The notes under the pieces: model-generated | What the model was told of the DNA's origin: nothing | Databases searched by the model: none | The model's input: the letters and a program-made list of their open reading frames with translations, nothing else | Translations under genes and position numbers: made by a program | Shown: positions 8,155 through 19,207 of the stretch, one piece after another | How positions within the stretch are numbered: the first letter of the stretch is position 1 | Layout of the letters: each line of letters opens with the position of its first letter | NCBI RefSeq assembly: GCF_000298315.2 | Contig: NZ_AEYE02000003.1 | Span: forward strand, 186,001 to 250,000 | DNA from: Rhizobium grahamii CCGE 502 | GTDB taxonomy: Bacteria > Pseudomonadota > Alphaproteobacteria > Rhizobiales > Rhizobiaceae | Direction: 5' to 3' | Length of the DNA stretch: 64,000 nucleotides

Positions 8155-9735
8155 TTAACCGTCCACCTTTGCGGTCGGCTTGCGGTTCAGGTTGCGCCGG
8201 ATCATGCCGAGGTTGGCGCCGCCGATCAGGAAGGCTGTCGCGAAGTAGACAGCCATGGCGATGACGATCAGAAGGCCGAGCGTGCCGACCTTCGTTGCCA
8301 AATGCGCGCTCGAGGCAAGCCACGGCTCCCAGCGGTGCTGCAGGTACATGATGACGCCGCCCATGACGGCCGCGGAGACGACCAGCAGTGCCGCACGCCG
8401 CGCCAACGCCCATTCCCAGGTGAGGTGACCGCGGCGCAGCAACGTCGTGAACAGAAGCACGGTGCTGATCCAGCCTGCCGTTGCTTCCGCAACCGCAATG
8501 CCGGGAGCGCCGATGAACGGGAACAAAGTCAATGCCGTCGCACAGTTGACGCCAACCGCAACGGCGGAAAAACGCATCGGCGTCCTGGTGTCCTCGCGCG
8601 CATAGAAACCTGGCTGCAGCGCCTTGATCAGTACGAAGGCAGGGAGACCGATGCCATAGACGGCGAGGATGGAGCCGACGATCGCTGTGTTTTCCTGGTG
8701 GAAGGCGCCGCGTTCATAGAGAACGCGAATGATTTCGTCGGAGAGGATCCAGAGCGCAAAGGCGGCCGGGATTGTCAGGAACAGAACGAATTCCATCGAC
8801 CGGTTCTGCAAGTTCGCCGCCTCGCGCAGATTGCCGCCCTTGAGCGCGCGCGCCAATTCCGGCAGCAACACTACGCCGACGGCAACGCCGACGACGCCGA
8901 GCGGCAGCTGGTAGATGCGGTCCGCATACTGAAGCGCGGCGATCGCACCCTCCTTGCTGGAGGCAATCGCCTGGCCAATCATCTGGTTGATCTGGGTGAT
9001 GCCACCGGTGACGGCGGCCGGCACCGCGAGGATCAGCAGCCGCTTGACGTTTGGCGTGATGCGCGGAAAGCGCAACCCGATGCTCATGCCGGCATGCAGA
9101 ACGCCGAGATAGACCACGACGAGCTGCAGGATACCCGCGACGAGCACGCCCCAGGAGAGATACCAGGCGGTCTGAAGCGGTTCAGCACCGGTGTAGAGCG
9201 CGTAAAACAGCGCCCCAATCATCACCACGTTGAGGAAAACCGGGGCGATGGCTGCCGCAAAAAAATGATGCAGCGAATTCAGCATCCCGCTCATCATCGC
9301 CGTCAGCGACATGCACATAAGATAGGGGAACATCACCGCCGCCATGCGCACGGTGATCGAGAATTTTTCCGCATCGTCGGCAAAGCCCGGCGCGATCACG
9401 AAGCGCACGAGAAGCGGCATGCAGAGCTCCATCACGATGGTGATGAGCAACAGCACCGAAAACAGCACGCCGAAGACTTCCTCGGAGAAGCGCTTGGCTC
9501 CGTCAGTGCCGTTCGCTTCGATCTCCTTGGCGAACAGCGGCACGAAGGCGGCGTTGAACGCACCTTCGGCAAAGAGCCGTCGGAAGAGGTTCGGAAACCG
9601 GAAAGCGGCATAGAAGACGTCGGCCATCGGGCCGGTGCCGAGGGCCGCGGCCATCAGCGTTTCACGGGCAAAGCCGAAGATGCGGCTGCCGAGGGTGGCG
9701 CCGCCGACGGTGGCGAATTTTCTGACGAGGCTCAT
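8155..9735 (-). CDS. murJ: Lipid II flippase MurJ (MviN)
   Basis: This 526-aa inner-membrane protein of the MOP superfamily flips lipid II for peptidoglycan synthesis. The N-terminus (LVRKFATVGGATLGSRIFGFARETLMAA) is the typical MurJ start, and the chain shows about 14 hydrophobic segments with the conserved FRLFAEGAFNAAFVPLF-type stretch at about 50-65. It starts 10 bases after the glnD stop on the same strand, a conserved alphaproteobacterial arrangement, and probably shares its transcript. Confidence 0.95.
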   Translation of the reverse strand: MSLVRKFATVGGATLGSRIFGFARETLMAAALGTGPMADVFYAAFRFPNLFRRLFAEGAFNAAFVPLFAKEIEANGTDGAKRFSEEVFGVLFSVLLLITIVMELCMPLLVRFVIAPGFADDAEKFSITVRMAAVMFPYLMCMSLTAMMSGMLNSLHHFFAAAIAPVFLNVVMIGALFYALYTGAEPLQTAWYLSWGVLVAGILQLVVVYLGVLHAGMSIGLRFPRITPNVKRLLILAVPAAVTGGITQINQMIGQAIASSKEGAIAALQYADRIYQLPLGVVGVAVGVVLLPELARALKGGNLREAANLQNRSMEFVLFLTIPAAFALWILSDEIIRVLYERGAFHQENTAIVGSILAVYGIGLPAFVLIKALQPGFYAREDTRTPMRFSAVAVGVNCATALTLFPFIGAPGIAVAEATAGWISTVLLFTTLLRRGHLTWEWALARRAALLVVSAAVMGGVIMYLQHRWEPWLASSAHLATKVGTLGLLIVIAMAVYFATAFLIGGANLGMIRRNLNRKPTAKVDG

Positions 9736-9745
9736 GCGATTGGGC

Positions 9746-12655
9746 TCATGCGGGCGAATCCGCCTTCTTGTCTGTCTGCGTCGCGGCCCGGACGGGAGTC
9801 GGTTGCGCGATGATGCCGGAAGGCATCCGCTCGCGCAGTTCGTCCTGCTCCTCGGCCATGACGGCCTTGAGGCGTGCGGTGATGTTGGCGCGCTTGCTGT
9901 CGCCCGAGATCTTCTGGCCGACGAGGTCGGTGACGTAGAAGGTGTCGATCACCTTCTCGCCGAAGGTGGTGATCCGCGCCGATTGAATGTCGAGCGAAAG
10001 GTCCGAGAGAACCGCGGTGATTTCCGACAGCAGGCCCGGCCGGTCAAGGCATTCGACCTCGATGACGGTGAACTTGTTCGACAGACTGTTGGAGATGTTA
10101 ACCGACGGCGGGATGACGAAGGCCTTGCTCTTCTTGCGGTTCTTGGTCCGCGTCGCAATCACCTCGGGCAGCCGCTTGCGGCCGGAAAGCACGTCCTCGA
10201 TCATCCGTCCGATCGTGCCGGCGCGGCGCAGCTCGTCGGCATCGTCCTTGAACTCGCGGCTGACATGGATCGTATCGAGCGCGCGGCCATCCGAGGTCGT
10301 AAAGATCTGCGCATCGACGATGTTGGCACCTGCTGCCGCGCACGCGCCGGCAATGACGGCCAAGAGGCGCGGATGGTCGGGCGAGAGCACGGTGATCTCG
10401 GTGATCGCGTGGAAACTGTCGGTCCGCACCATCGTCGCCAGTGCCTGGCCAGCCTTGTCAGCCTGGCGGATGAAGCCCGCATGCCGCACCTGGTCTTCCA
10501 GCGGAACCGAGAGCAGGTAGGGCTGATAGTGCAGCTTGCTGTAGGTCTTGCGGTCCTTCTGGCTCCAGTCGGAGAGCGCATTGTAGAGCGCTTCGGCCGC
10601 GAAGTTGGCGCGCTCCTTGCGCGAAACCTCGGAGAAGCCGCCGGCAAGCAACAGTTCCGTTTCGTAGTAGAGCGTGCGCAGCAGCTGGCCTTTCCAGCCG
10701 TTCCAGACACCGGGGCCGACGGCGCGGATATCGCAGATCGTCAGGATCAGCAGCATCTTCAGCCGGTCGAGCGACTGCACCACATCGGCAAAGTCGGTGA
10801 TTGTCTTGCGGTCGGTCAGATCGCGCGTCTGCGCAACCATCGACATGACCAGATGCTCCTGGATCAGCCAGACGACCATCTCCGTCTGCTTCTGCGACAG
10901 ACCAAAGCGGGCGCAGAGCTTGCGGGCAACGCGGGCGCCGGCGATCGAGTGGTCTTCCTGGCGGCCCTTGGCAATGTCGTGCAGCAGCACGGCGACATAG
11001 AGCGCCTCGCGATCCTCGATGCCAGGCATCAGCTTGTTGGCGAGCGGATGCAGGTCGTCGGCCTTGCCCTTGTCGATCTCCGACAGCACGTCGACGGTGC
11101 GGATCAGATGCTCGTCGACAGTATAGTGGTGATACATGTTGAACTGCATCATCGCGACGATCTTGCCGAACTCCGGGATGAAGCGGCCGAGCACGCCGGC
11201 CTCGTTCATCCGCCGAAGGATCAGCGCGGGGTCGCGCTTCGAGGTCAGGATCGACATGAAGAGGCGGTTTGCTTCGTCGTTCTCGCGCAGATTGCCATCA
11301 ATCAGGCTGAGCGACCGGGTCACGCGCTTCAGCGCGTCCGGATGGAATTCCAACCCGTTGATATCGGCGACATGGAACAGGCGGATGATACTGATCGGAT
11401 CGCGCTTGAAAACATCGGGGCTGGCAAGTGCGATGCGGCCGCGATCCTCGACGAACTCGGTGCTGCCGGCGATCTTGCGGCTGCGGTGCGCGAAGCGGCT
11501 GATAACGCCGGTCAGGCCGGGCGTCGATTTCGCCTGCTGGTCCTCGAGCGCCGCGCAGAGAATGCGCGTCAGATCGCCCACGTCCTTGGCAACAAGGAAG
11601 TAGTGCTTCATGAAGCGCTCGACTGCCGACAGACCGGGGCGCGAATGATAGCCAAGCGCCTCGGCGATCTCGCGCTGGATGTCGAAGGACAGCCGCTCCT
11701 CCGCCTTTCCGGTCAGGAAATGCATGTGGCAGCGCACCGCCCAGAGGAAGTCGTCGGCCTTCTGGAAAAGGTGATACTCGTGCTTCGAGAGAACGCCGAG
11801 CGGCACAAGTTCAGCCGTGTCGCGAACGTGATAATAGTATTTCGAGATCCAGAAGAGCGTGTGCAGGTCGCGCAGGCCGCCCTTGCCTTCCTTGACGTTC
11901 GGCTCGACGAGATAGCGCGTGTCGCCCGCCTTGCGGTGGCGCTCGTCGCGTTCGGCAAGCTTGGCGGCGATGAATTCGGGGCCGGTGCCGGTGACGATTT
12001 CCTTGTCGAAGCGCGTCTCGAGCTGCGTTTCCAGCGCGCGCAGGCCGCAGATGTAGCGCATCTCGAGGATCGCCGTACGGATCGTCATGTCGGACTTCGA
12101 CAGTGCGATGCACTCTTCCAGAGTGCGCGTGGCATGGCCGACCTTGAAGCCCATGTCCCAGAGGACGTAGAGCATGAACTCGACGGCCTTGTGCGTTTCT
12201 TCCGCCGGCTTCGGCTGGAACAGGAACAGGAGGTCGATGTCGGAGCCGGGTGCCAGCGTATCGCGGCCATAGCCGCCGACAGCGGTGACGGCGAACTTGT
12301 CCTTCTGCTTCGGGAAGACGTGCACGCAAACGAATTCGTAGAGAACCGTGATGATCTGGTCCTGCAGCCAGGAAATGCGGCGGGCGCAGTTGATGCCGCT
12401 GCCGTCGACCGAAAGCAGCTCGCGCGCCTTCTGCCGACCTTCGCTGCTCGCCTTCTTGAGGATTGCCAGCAGATCCGACCGCATGACGTCGGGCCGAGTC
12501 TTGTTGGCCTCGGCGACCGCGTCGCACATCTTCCGGAGATAGTCGGTGTCGAGGATATCGGAGAAATCGATTTCGTTCGTCGTCGCCATGCGCGGGGCGG
12601 CTTCCTCTTCGCGCGGCGCAGCCGCTTCGTGCTGCACCTCTCGTTTCGTCTGCAT
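9746..12655 (-). CDS. glnD: [Protein-PII] uridylyltransferase / uridylyl-removing enzyme GlnD
   Basis: The 969-aa nitrogen sensor uridylylates PII proteins when glutamine is low and removes UMP when it is high. Domains in order: nucleotidyltransferase with GG...DxD ([19 protein letters not shown]139/D141); linker; HD hydrolase domain ([14 protein letters not shown], about 515-530); two C-terminal ACT domains ([15 protein letters not shown] and [16 protein letters not shown]) that bind glutamine. The start at 12655 follows an AGAGG site; an ATG 22 codons downstream is an alternative. It is co-directional with murJ. The role in PII/Ntr control is family knowledge. Confidence 0.96.
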   Translation of the reverse strand: MQTKREVQHEAAAPREEEAAPRMATTNEIDFSDILDTDYLRKMCDAVAEANKTRPDVMRSDLLAILKKASSEGRQKARELLSVDGSGINCARRISWLQDQIITVLYEFVCVHVFPKQKDKFAVTAVGGYGRDTLAPGSDIDLLFLFQPKPAEETHKAVEFMLYVLWDMGFKVGHATRTLEECIALSKSDMTIRTAILEMRYICGLRALETQLETRFDKEIVTGTGPEFIAAKLAERDERHRKAGDTRYLVEPNVKEGKGGLRDLHTLFWISKYYYHVRDTAELVPLGVLSKHEYHLFQKADDFLWAVRCHMHFLTGKAEERLSFDIQREIAEALGYHSRPGLSAVERFMKHYFLVAKDVGDLTRILCAALEDQQAKSTPGLTGVISRFAHRSRKIAGSTEFVEDRGRIALASPDVFKRDPISIIRLFHVADINGLEFHPDALKRVTRSLSLIDGNLRENDEANRLFMSILTSKRDPALILRRMNEAGVLGRFIPEFGKIVAMMQFNMYHHYTVDEHLIRTVDVLSEIDKGKADDLHPLANKLMPGIEDREALYVAVLLHDIAKGRQEDHSIAGARVARKLCARFGLSQKQTEMVVWLIQEHLVMSMVAQTRDLTDRKTITDFADVVQSLDRLKMLLILTICDIRAVGPGVWNGWKGQLLRTLYYETELLLAGGFSEVSRKERANFAAEALYNALSDWSQKDRKTYSKLHYQPYLLSVPLEDQVRHAGFIRQADKAGQALATMVRTDSFHAITEITVLSPDHPRLLAVIAGACAAAGANIVDAQIFTTSDGRALDTIHVSREFKDDADELRRAGTIGRMIEDVLSGRKRLPEVIATRTKNRKKSKAFVIPPSVNISNSLSNKFTVIEVECLDRPGLLSEITAVLSDLSLDIQSARITTFGEKVIDTFYVTDLVGQKISGDSKRANITARLKAVMAEEQDELRERMPSGIIAQPTPVRAATQTDKKADSPA

Positions 12656-12760
12656 GCGCTATAGCCTCTTTGCCCACCGATGACACGGGCTTTCCTACTG
12701 CAGAACCTTTAATTTTGGCGAAAAGGTGTTGCCGCGCCTGAAACCTGCGGCTTCAACCAA

Positions 12761-13036
12761 TCAGGCGGCGATCTGCGCCCGCACGGAATAGAGCACCTGC
12801 CGCGTTTCGCTGGTGATCGCCTCCAGCGTCTCTTGGTCGCACTCGCGGTAGCCGGCTTTGGCGACACAGGAGGAGAGTTCCAGAATCTTGGCGCAGCAGC
12901 GGATGACCTGCAGAAGGCCGAACGGCGAGGCCCAACCACGCGGATTGCCGCGCTCGTCGGCAAGACGCAGCGCTTCAAGCGCGCTGAAGATCGCCGCAAG
13001 CCTTTGGGTCTCGTTGAACAGCCGGTCCATGAACAT
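12761..13036 (-). CDS. Small hypothetical protein linked to mutS
   Basis: This 91-aa, mostly alpha-helical protein has no recognised domain, no signal peptide and no membrane segment. It begins MFMDRLFNETQRLAAIFSAL and has three cysteines (about 58, 59 and 67) plus a fourth before the end of the second helix. Its ATG lies only three bases after the mutS stop on the same strand, so it is probably translated from the mutS mRNA. The tight spacing and the open frame in a region not explained by any other gene are the evidence that it is real. Function unknown. Confidence 0.6.
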   Translation of the reverse strand: MFMDRLFNETQRLAAIFSALEALRLADERGNPRGWASPFGLLQVIRCCAKILELSSCVAKAGYRECDQETLEAITSETRQVLYSVRAQIAA

Positions 13037-13039
13037 CGG

Positions 13040-15772
13040 CTATCCCTGCTTCAGCTTCTTCTTGAGTTCGTAGAGTGCATCCATCGCTTCGCGCGGCGTC
13101 ATGTCGTCGAGGCTCATGCCCTTCAGCGCGTCCTCTACCTTCGAGGCGCCACGATTGGTATCTTCGCGGCGGACCGCCACCTGGAAGAGCGGCAGATCGT
13201 CGATGAGTTGGCTCGCCGGGTTCTTCCGGTCGGCGTCCTCGAGACGGGTCAGCACGTCGCGAGCGCGCGCCACCACGGAGGCGGGCAGGCCGGCAAGTCG
13301 GGCAACCTGAATACCGTAGGAGCGATCGGCAGCACCGGGGCCGACTTCGTGCAGGAAGATCACGTCGCCGTCCCATTCCTTCACGCGCATCGTCGCGTTC
13401 GATAGCCGCGCAAGCTTCTCCGACAGCACCGTCAGTTCGTGGAAGTGCGTGGCGAAGAGGCCGCGGCAGCGGTTTGCCTCGTGCAGATGCTCGACGGCGG
13501 CCCAGGCGATGGAGAGACCGTCGAAGGTCGCCGTACCGCGGCCGATCTCATCGAGAATGACGAGCGAGCGTTCCGTCGCCTGGTTGAGGATCGCCGCCGT
13601 TTCGACCATCTCGACCATGAAGGTCGAGCGACCGCGCGCGAGATCGTCAGAGGCGCCCACACGCGAGAACAGCCGATCGACGATGCCGATATGGGCTGAT
13701 GTGGCCGGCACGAACGAACCCATCTGCGCGAGGATCGCAATCAGCGCGTTCTGGCGCAGGAAGGTCGATTTACCGCCCATGTTCGGGCCGGTCAGCAGCC
13801 AGATCGCGCCATCCTTGCCATCAGAAACCGGCGACAGATCGCAGTTGTTGGCGACGAACGGGCCTGATGATTGCCGGCGCAGCGCCTGTTCGACGACCGG
13901 ATGGCGTCCGCCTTCGATCGCAAACATCTTCGAGCCGTCGACGAGCGGCCGGCAATAGGCCTGCTCATCTGCAAGCAACGCAAGGCCGGCGGCAACGTCG
14001 ATGACGGCGAGCGCGCGAGCGCCTGCCTTGATCGCCTCGGCCTCTGCAACGACGGCTGATGTCATCTGGTCGAAGGCCGCCAGTTCGATTGCAAGCGCCT
14101 TGTCGGCGGCGTTGGCGATCCGGCTTTCCAAATCCGCAAGCTCGGTTGTCGTGAAGCGCATCGCGTTCGCCATCGTCTGGCGGTGGATGAAGCGACCCTT
14201 GGCCTCCGGCGTATCGGTCATCGGTCCGGCATTGCCGGCGGTGACTTCGATGAAGTAGCCGAGGATGTTGTTGTGCTTGATCTTCAGCGACTTGATGCCG
14301 GTTTCCTCGGCATATTGCAGCTGCAGGCCGGCAATCACGCGGCGCGACTGGTCACGAAGCGCCCTGACCTCGTCGAGTTCGGCATTGGCGCCGTCGCGCA
14401 GGAAGCCGCCGTCGCGCTTCAGCAGCGGCAACTCGTCGCCGAGTGTCTCGGAAAGCAGCGCTATGAGATTGGAGGGAAGGGCGCGCAGGCTCGAAAGCGC
14501 AAGTTGCAGCTCTTCCGGCAGGAGTGCTTCGGACAGCAGCCGAGCGACATCACCCGCAGCGTTCAGGCCTTGGCGGATGGCTGCAAGGTCGCGCGGCCCG
14601 CCACGGTCGAGCGCCAGGCGCGAGAGCGCACGCGGCATATCCGGAACATGCTTGAGATGGTGGCGCAGGTCGCCGCAAAGCGACGGCTCCTCCATCAGGA
14701 AGCCGATCGAATCCAGCCGCTCATTGATGCGGAAGGGATCGGTCTGCGGCGACATCAGCCGTTCGGCCAGCAATCGTGCACCGCCGCCAGTGACCGTGCG
14801 GTCGATAGCCTTTAGCAGCGAGCCGTTGCGATCGCCTGACAGCGTGCGGGCAAGTTCGAGGTTGGCGCGGGTGGCCGGATCGATGAACAGCGTCGACGCG
14901 CCACTTTCGCGCTCCGGCCGCCCGAGCGGCGGCCGTTCGGCGATCTGTGTCTTCTCGACATAGGCGACGGCTGCCGCGGCAGCAGCAAGCTCGGCGCGCG
15001 AAAAAGTGCCGAAGCCGTCGAGCGTCGAGACATTGAAATAGCGCGCAATCCGCCCTTCGGCAGTGGCGCTATCGAACAAGACAGCCGGCTGCGGAACGGC
15101 GGTGCGGCCCAGTACGTCGAAGACTGGCTTTAGTTCGGGATCGTGAAAGATCGTATCGGGCACGATCAGTTCACGCGGGTCGATACGCAGGATATCGGCG
15201 AGCAGGCGTGCGTTTTCAGTCTCGGCTAGCCGGAAAATCCCGGTCGAAATGTCGATCCAGGCAAGTGCCAGTACCGGCTCGGCGCTGGCCCGAATCCGGG
15301 TAAGTGCCATCAGGTAATTCGACTCCGACGGCGAAAGCAGCTTTTCCTCGGTGATCGTGCCCGGCGTCACCAGACGGATCACGTCGCGCTTCACGACCGA
15401 TTTTGAGCCGCGTTTCTTGGCTTCGGCCGGGTCCTCGACCTGCTCGCAGACAGCAACTCGGAAGCCGCGCGCAATGAGTTTCTGCAGATAGTCGTCGGCC
15501 GCATGCACCGGCACGCCGCACATCGGGATATCCTGCCCCATGTGCTGGCCGCGTTTGGTGAGCGTGATGCCGAGCGCGCGAGAGGCTTCCAGCGCATCCT
15601 CGAAGAACAGCTCGTAGAAATCGCCCATGCGATAGAACAGCAGCGAGTCAGGGTTGTTGGCCTTGATCTCGATGAATTGCTCCATCATCGGCGTTGCCGA
15701 GGCACGGCTTTCTTCCGTGGCCAGCTCGGCAGCCGAAAAGGCTTCTATTCCAGTGTCTATTCGTGCGTTCAC
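13040..15772 (-). CDS. mutS: DNA mismatch repair protein MutS
   Basis: The 910-aa mismatch-recognition ATPase shows the mismatch-binding F-x-E region ([12 protein letters not shown]), the Walker A motif [13 protein letters not shown], and Walker B with [16 protein letters not shown]. The longest ATG frame begins at 15868, but residues before [12 protein letters not shown] look unlike MutS. I place the start at the GTG at 15772, which gives the usual rhizobial length. A 91-aa gene follows within three bases. It is divergent from tme, with 111 bases between the two start codons. Confidence 0.95.
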   Translation of the reverse strand: MNARIDTGIEAFSAAELATEESRASATPMMEQFIEIKANNPDSLLFYRMGDFYELFFEDALEASRALGITLTKRGQHMGQDIPMCGVPVHAADDYLQKLIARGFRVAVCEQVEDPAEAKKRGSKSVVKRDVIRLVTPGTITEEKLLSPSESNYLMALTRIRASAEPVLALAWIDISTGIFRLAETENARLLADILRIDPRELIVPDTIFHDPELKPVFDVLGRTAVPQPAVLFDSATAEGRIARYFNVSTLDGFGTFSRAELAAAAAAVAYVEKTQIAERPPLGRPERESGASTLFIDPATRANLELARTLSGDRNGSLLKAIDRTVTGGGARLLAERLMSPQTDPFRINERLDSIGFLMEEPSLCGDLRHHLKHVPDMPRALSRLALDRGGPRDLAAIRQGLNAAGDVARLLSEALLPEELQLALSSLRALPSNLIALLSETLGDELPLLKRDGGFLRDGANAELDEVRALRDQSRRVIAGLQLQYAEETGIKSLKIKHNNILGYFIEVTAGNAGPMTDTPEAKGRFIHRQTMANAMRFTTTELADLESRIANAADKALAIELAAFDQMTSAVVAEAEAIKAGARALAVIDVAAGLALLADEQAYCRPLVDGSKMFAIEGGRHPVVEQALRRQSSGPFVANNCDLSPVSDGKDGAIWLLTGPNMGGKSTFLRQNALIAILAQMGSFVPATSAHIGIVDRLFSRVGASDDLARGRSTFMVEMVETAAILNQATERSLVILDEIGRGTATFDGLSIAWAAVEHLHEANRCRGLFATHFHELTVLSEKLARLSNATMRVKEWDGDVIFLHEVGPGAADRSYGIQVARLAGLPASVVARARDVLTRLEDADRKNPASQLIDDLPLFQVAVRREDTNRGASKVEDALKGMSLDDMTPREAMDALYELKKKLKQG

Positions 15773-15883
15773 GGAGATGCATTTTTTCCAAAAAAGAGGT
15801 GCCAACCCTAGCCGCCCGCCGCTATAGATGACAACTGCGATTGAGGAAGAGCAAGGCGTCACCCACAAGACGTTGGAGGAAAA

Positions 15884-18169
15884 ATGCCCGACACCGAGAA
15901 GAAGCAGCGGCCGGTTACGTCAGTGACCGACAACGAGGCTCTTGAATTCCACGCCATGGGGCGGCCCGGAAAGCTGGAGATCAACGCCACGAAGCCGATG
16001 GCGACGCAGCGCGATCTGTCGCTCGCCTATTCGCCGGGCGTGGCCGTTCCGGTGAAGGCAATCGCCGCCGATCCCGCCACCGCCTATGATTACACCACGC
16101 GCGGCAACATGGTCGCGGTCATCTCCAACGGCACGGCGATCCTCGGTCTCGGCAATCTCGGCGCACTGGCCTCCAAGCCGGTCATGGAAGGCAAGTCGGT
16201 GCTCTTCAAGCGCTTTGCAGATGTCGACTCCATCGACCTCGAGGTCGACACCGAGAATGTCGACGAGTTCATCAACTGCGTCCGTTTCCTCGGCCCGTCC
16301 TTCGGTGGCATCAACCTCGAAGACATCAAGGCGCCCGACTGTTTCATCATCGAGCAGCGCCTGCGCGAGTTGATGGACATTCCCGTTTTCCATGACGACC
16401 AGCACGGCACGGCGATCATTGCTGCCGCCGGTCTCATCAATGCATTGGAACTGACCGGGCGCGACCTGAAGACGACCAAGCTCGTCTGCAACGGCGCGGG
16501 CGCTGCTGCCATTGCCTGCGTCGAACTCATCAAGGCCATGGGCTTCGCGCCCGAGAATATCGTCCTTTGCGACACCAAGGGCGTGATCTACCAGGGCCGC
16601 ACCGAGGGCATGAACCAGTGGAAGTCGGCGCATGCGGTCAAGACCAAGGCGCGCACGCTCGAGGAGGCCATGAAGGGCGCGGATGTCGTGTTCGGGCTCT
16701 CGCAGAAGGGCGCCTTCTCTGAGAGCATGATCCGCTCAATGGCGGATCGCCCGATCATCTTTGCCATGGCCAATCCCGATCCGGAAATTACGCCGGAAGA
16801 GGTCGCCCGCATCCGCGACGACGCCATCATGGCAACCGGCCGCTCCGACTATCCGAACCAGGTCAACAACGTTCTCGGCTTCCCCTATATCTTCCGCGGG
16901 GCGCTGGATGTCCGGGCGACCACGATCAACGACGCCATGAAGATAGCGGCCGTCGAGGCGCTGGCAAACCTCGCCCGCGAGGACGTGCCTGACGATGTCG
17001 TTGCCGCCTACCAGGGCAACCGCCCGCGCTTCGGCGCTCAGTATATCATTCCGGTGCCGTTCGATCCGCGGCTGATCTCGGCGATCCCAGTCGCCGTGGC
17101 GCAGGCCGCGATTGACAGTGGCGTCGCCCGCAAGCCGATCGCCGACATGGCAGTCTATGCCCGCGAGCTCTCCGCCCGTCGCGATCCCATCGCCTCGACC
17201 CTGGCGAGCCTCTACGAGCGCGTACGCCGCCGCCCGAAGCGGGTGGTTTTTGCGGAAGCGGAAGAAGAACAGGTCATGCGCGCGGCAATGTCCTACGCAA
17301 ACCAGGAGCTCGGTACGGCGATCCTGCTCGGACGCGAGGACCTGATCCACCAGACCGCGGAGCGCGCAGGCATCGATCTCAATCGGCCGGGGTTGGAAAT
17401 CGTCAACGCGCGCATTTCCACGCGCGTCGAAACCTATGTCGACTATCTCTATGCGCGCCTGCAGCGCAAGGGCTACCTGCATCGCGATGCTCAGCGCCTG
17501 ATCCATCAGGACCGCAACCACTTCGCTGCCTGCATGGTGGCGCTCGGTGATGCTGACGGAATGGTCACCGGCATAACCCGCAACTACTCGACCGCACTCG
17601 AAGACGTGCGCCGCTGCATCGACATGAAGCCGGGGCATCGCGTGATCGGCGTATCGATCGCGCTCTGCCGCGGCCGAACGGTGTTCGTCGCCGATACGGC
17701 GGTTCATGACATGCCGAACGCCGAGGAGCTGGCCGATATCGCCGTCGAAGCCGCCGGCTTCGCGCGCCGCATGGGTTATCAACCGCGTGTCGCCATGCTG
17801 GCCTACTCGACCTTCGGCCATCCATCGGGCGAGCGCTCCGAGCGCGTGCGCGAGGCGGTAAAAATCCTCGACAAGCGCCGTCTCGATTTCGAATATGACG
17901 GCGAGATGGCGGCTGACGTGGCGCTGAACCGCAAGGTGATGGAGCAGTACCCGTTCTGCCGTTTGTCCGGGCCCGCCAATGTGCTGGTCATGCCGGCTTT
18001 CCATTCGGCATCGATCTCCACGAAGATGCTGCAGGAACTCGGCGGCTCGACCGTCATCGGCCCGATCCTCGTCGGTCTCGACAAGGCAGTTCAGATCACC
18101 TCGATGGGCGCGAAGGATTCCGATATCGTCAACATGGCCGCGATCGCGGCCTATACGGCTGGATCGTGA
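15884..18169 (+). CDS. tme: NADP-dependent malic enzyme with C-terminal phosphotransacetylase-like domain
   Basis: This 761-aa MaeB-type malic enzyme decarboxylates malate to pyruvate with NADP. The N-terminal part (about 1-430) carries the malic N and NAD-binding domains, including [22 protein letters not shown] and the [11 protein letters not shown] stretch. The C-terminal part (about 430-761) resembles phosphate acetyltransferase and is thought to be regulatory, not catalytic. The ATG follows a strong GGAGG. S. meliloti has two such enzymes, Dme (NAD) and Tme (NADP); adjacency to mutS favours Tme, but coenzyme use cannot be read with certainty here. Confidence 0.85.
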   Translation: MPDTEKKQRPVTSVTDNEALEFHAMGRPGKLEINATKPMATQRDLSLAYSPGVAVPVKAIAADPATAYDYTTRGNMVAVISNGTAILGLGNLGALASKPVMEGKSVLFKRFADVDSIDLEVDTENVDEFINCVRFLGPSFGGINLEDIKAPDCFIIEQRLRELMDIPVFHDDQHGTAIIAAAGLINALELTGRDLKTTKLVCNGAGAAAIACVELIKAMGFAPENIVLCDTKGVIYQGRTEGMNQWKSAHAVKTKARTLEEAMKGADVVFGLSQKGAFSESMIRSMADRPIIFAMANPDPEITPEEVARIRDDAIMATGRSDYPNQVNNVLGFPYIFRGALDVRATTINDAMKIAAVEALANLAREDVPDDVVAAYQGNRPRFGAQYIIPVPFDPRLISAIPVAVAQAAIDSGVARKPIADMAVYARELSARRDPIASTLASLYERVRRRPKRVVFAEAEEEQVMRAAMSYANQELGTAILLGREDLIHQTAERAGIDLNRPGLEIVNARISTRVETYVDYLYARLQRKGYLHRDAQRLIHQDRNHFAACMVALGDADGMVTGITRNYSTALEDVRRCIDMKPGHRVIGVSIALCRGRTVFVADTAVHDMPNAEELADIAVEAAGFARRMGYQPRVAMLAYSTFGHPSGERSERVREAVKILDKRRLDFEYDGEMAADVALNRKVMEQYPFCRLSGPANVLVMPAFHSASISTKMLQELGGSTVIGPILVGLDKAVQITSMGAKDSDIVNMAAIAAYTAGS

Positions 18170-18172
18170 AAT

Positions 18173-18209
18173 AAAAACGGAGCGGGAGGCAGCCTCCGGC
18201 TCCGTTTTT
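18173..18209. terminator. Bidirectional terminator between tme and olsB
   Basis: AAAACGGAGC ... GCTCCGTTTTT forms a long GC-rich stem (inner GGAGGC/GCCTCC) flanked by A-run and T-run, so it can stop transcription from both converging genes. Confidence 0.85.
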
Positions 18210-18222
18210 CATCTGGTTGAAA

Positions 18223-19098
18223 TCAGCTCGCGAACCGTCCGGCGTCGGCACCATAATAGTTCAGGTAACGATCGGAGATGCTGGCGATCGGCAGAACGAT
18301 CAGCACGTCAGTCGTGTTGAACGCCTTATCGACCACGGCGGTCGAGCCGACCATGGCGCCGAGGCGGAGATAACCCTTGATCAGCGGCGGCAACGCCATC
18401 AGCGCCCGCTTCGGGTTGACGGCTTCCGCCGGCATCAGGTCCATGTCGCGTGCAAGGTGCGGAAGCGCGCCAACGGCCCACTCATCCTTGGCGGCGACAT
18501 TGTGGTGCAGGAAGGACAGCGCCAGCGCATGGCTTTCCGGGTGGATGCCCGGGAAGGACGCGCAGCCGAACATGGCGCTCATGCCATGCTTCAGCGCGTA
18601 GGCCCAGTTGCCCTGCCACAGAAGCTCGACCGTACGCTTCGTGCGGTAGTCAGGCAGCACGCAGGAGCGGCCGAGTTCCATGAACCGCTTATCCGGGTGG
18701 CGCGCAAGCAGCTCGTCGATCGCGAATTCCGAAGCCGAGTAAAAGCCGCCATTCTTCATGGCAACGTCCTGCCGCAGCAGGCGATAGGTGCCGACGATCT
18801 GGTCCTCGCTGTCGCCCTCGATCGAGCGGTCGAGCACCAGCAAATGATCGCAGAAGGCGTCGTAGGAATCGAAATCGCGCTTGCGGAGCATCGCTTCCGG
18901 TGAGAGCTGAGCCCCCATCTCTTCGACGAAGACGCGGAAACGGACTGCCTGCGCGGCATCGATCTCGCTGGCCGTACGCGCAAGCCGAGTCTCGAGATTG
19001 CCGATGCGGCCGAGAATGTCGCCTACCTTTGGCGCAAGCGTGCTCGACGGCCGATGAACCTCGGCGACGGCGGCACAATTGAAAGCGTCTGCAGACAT
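18223..19098 (-). CDS. olsB: L-ornithine N(alpha)-acyltransferase OlsB
   Basis: This 291-aa GNAT-like acyltransferase transfers a 3-hydroxyacyl group from acyl carrier protein to ornithine, giving lyso-ornithine lipid, which OlsA then completes. It shows the hemolysin-like GNAT features RFRVFVEEMGAQL, DSYDAFCDHLLVLD and ELGRSCVLPDYRTKRTVELLWQG. The ATG at 19098 follows GGGAG; the longer frame adds 14 residues. Ornithine lipids replace phospholipids under phosphate limitation in rhizobia, and a candidate PHO box lies at 19147-19164 upstream. No olsA is adjacent. Confidence 0.9.
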   Translation of the reverse strand: MSADAFNCAAVAEVHRPSSTLAPKVGDILGRIGNLETRLARTASEIDAAQAVRFRVFVEEMGAQLSPEAMLRKRDFDSYDAFCDHLLVLDRSIEGDSEDQIVGTYRLLRQDVAMKNGGFYSASEFAIDELLARHPDKRFMELGRSCVLPDYRTKRTVELLWQGNWAYALKHGMSAMFGCASFPGIHPESHALALSFLHHNVAAKDEWAVGALPHLARDMDLMPAEAVNPKRALMALPPLIKGYLRLGAMVGSTAVVDKAFNTTDVLIVLPIASISDRYLNYYGADAGRFAS

Positions 19099-19146
19099 GG
19101 CGATTCTCCCGTTGCCGGCTTTTGACACGCCATAAAACACTTATGT

Positions 19147-19164
19147 ACGACAGGAAAGTGACAT
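19147..19164 (-). promoter_or_regulatory. Candidate PHO box (PhoB site) upstream of olsB
   Basis: Minus-strand ATGTCAC-TTTC-CTGTCGT matches the CTGTCAT-N4-CTGTCAT direct-repeat consensus at 11 of 14 positions, with exact 4-base spacing, 49 bases upstream of the olsB ATG. The position fits activation of olsB by PhoB. Confidence 0.6.
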
Positions 19165-19207
19165 CATGTCGCCGTCACACTTAAGCAGTGTACCGGCCTT
19201 TCGGTGG

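Noticed and set aside
8302-9813. 503-codon open frame opposite murJ
   Set aside because: Antisense to murJ; translation is H/R/D-rich without domains.
9635-12664. 1009-codon open frame opposite glnD
   Set aside because: Antisense to a clear glnD gene with all its motifs; GC-rich rhizobial genes commonly have long antisense frames.
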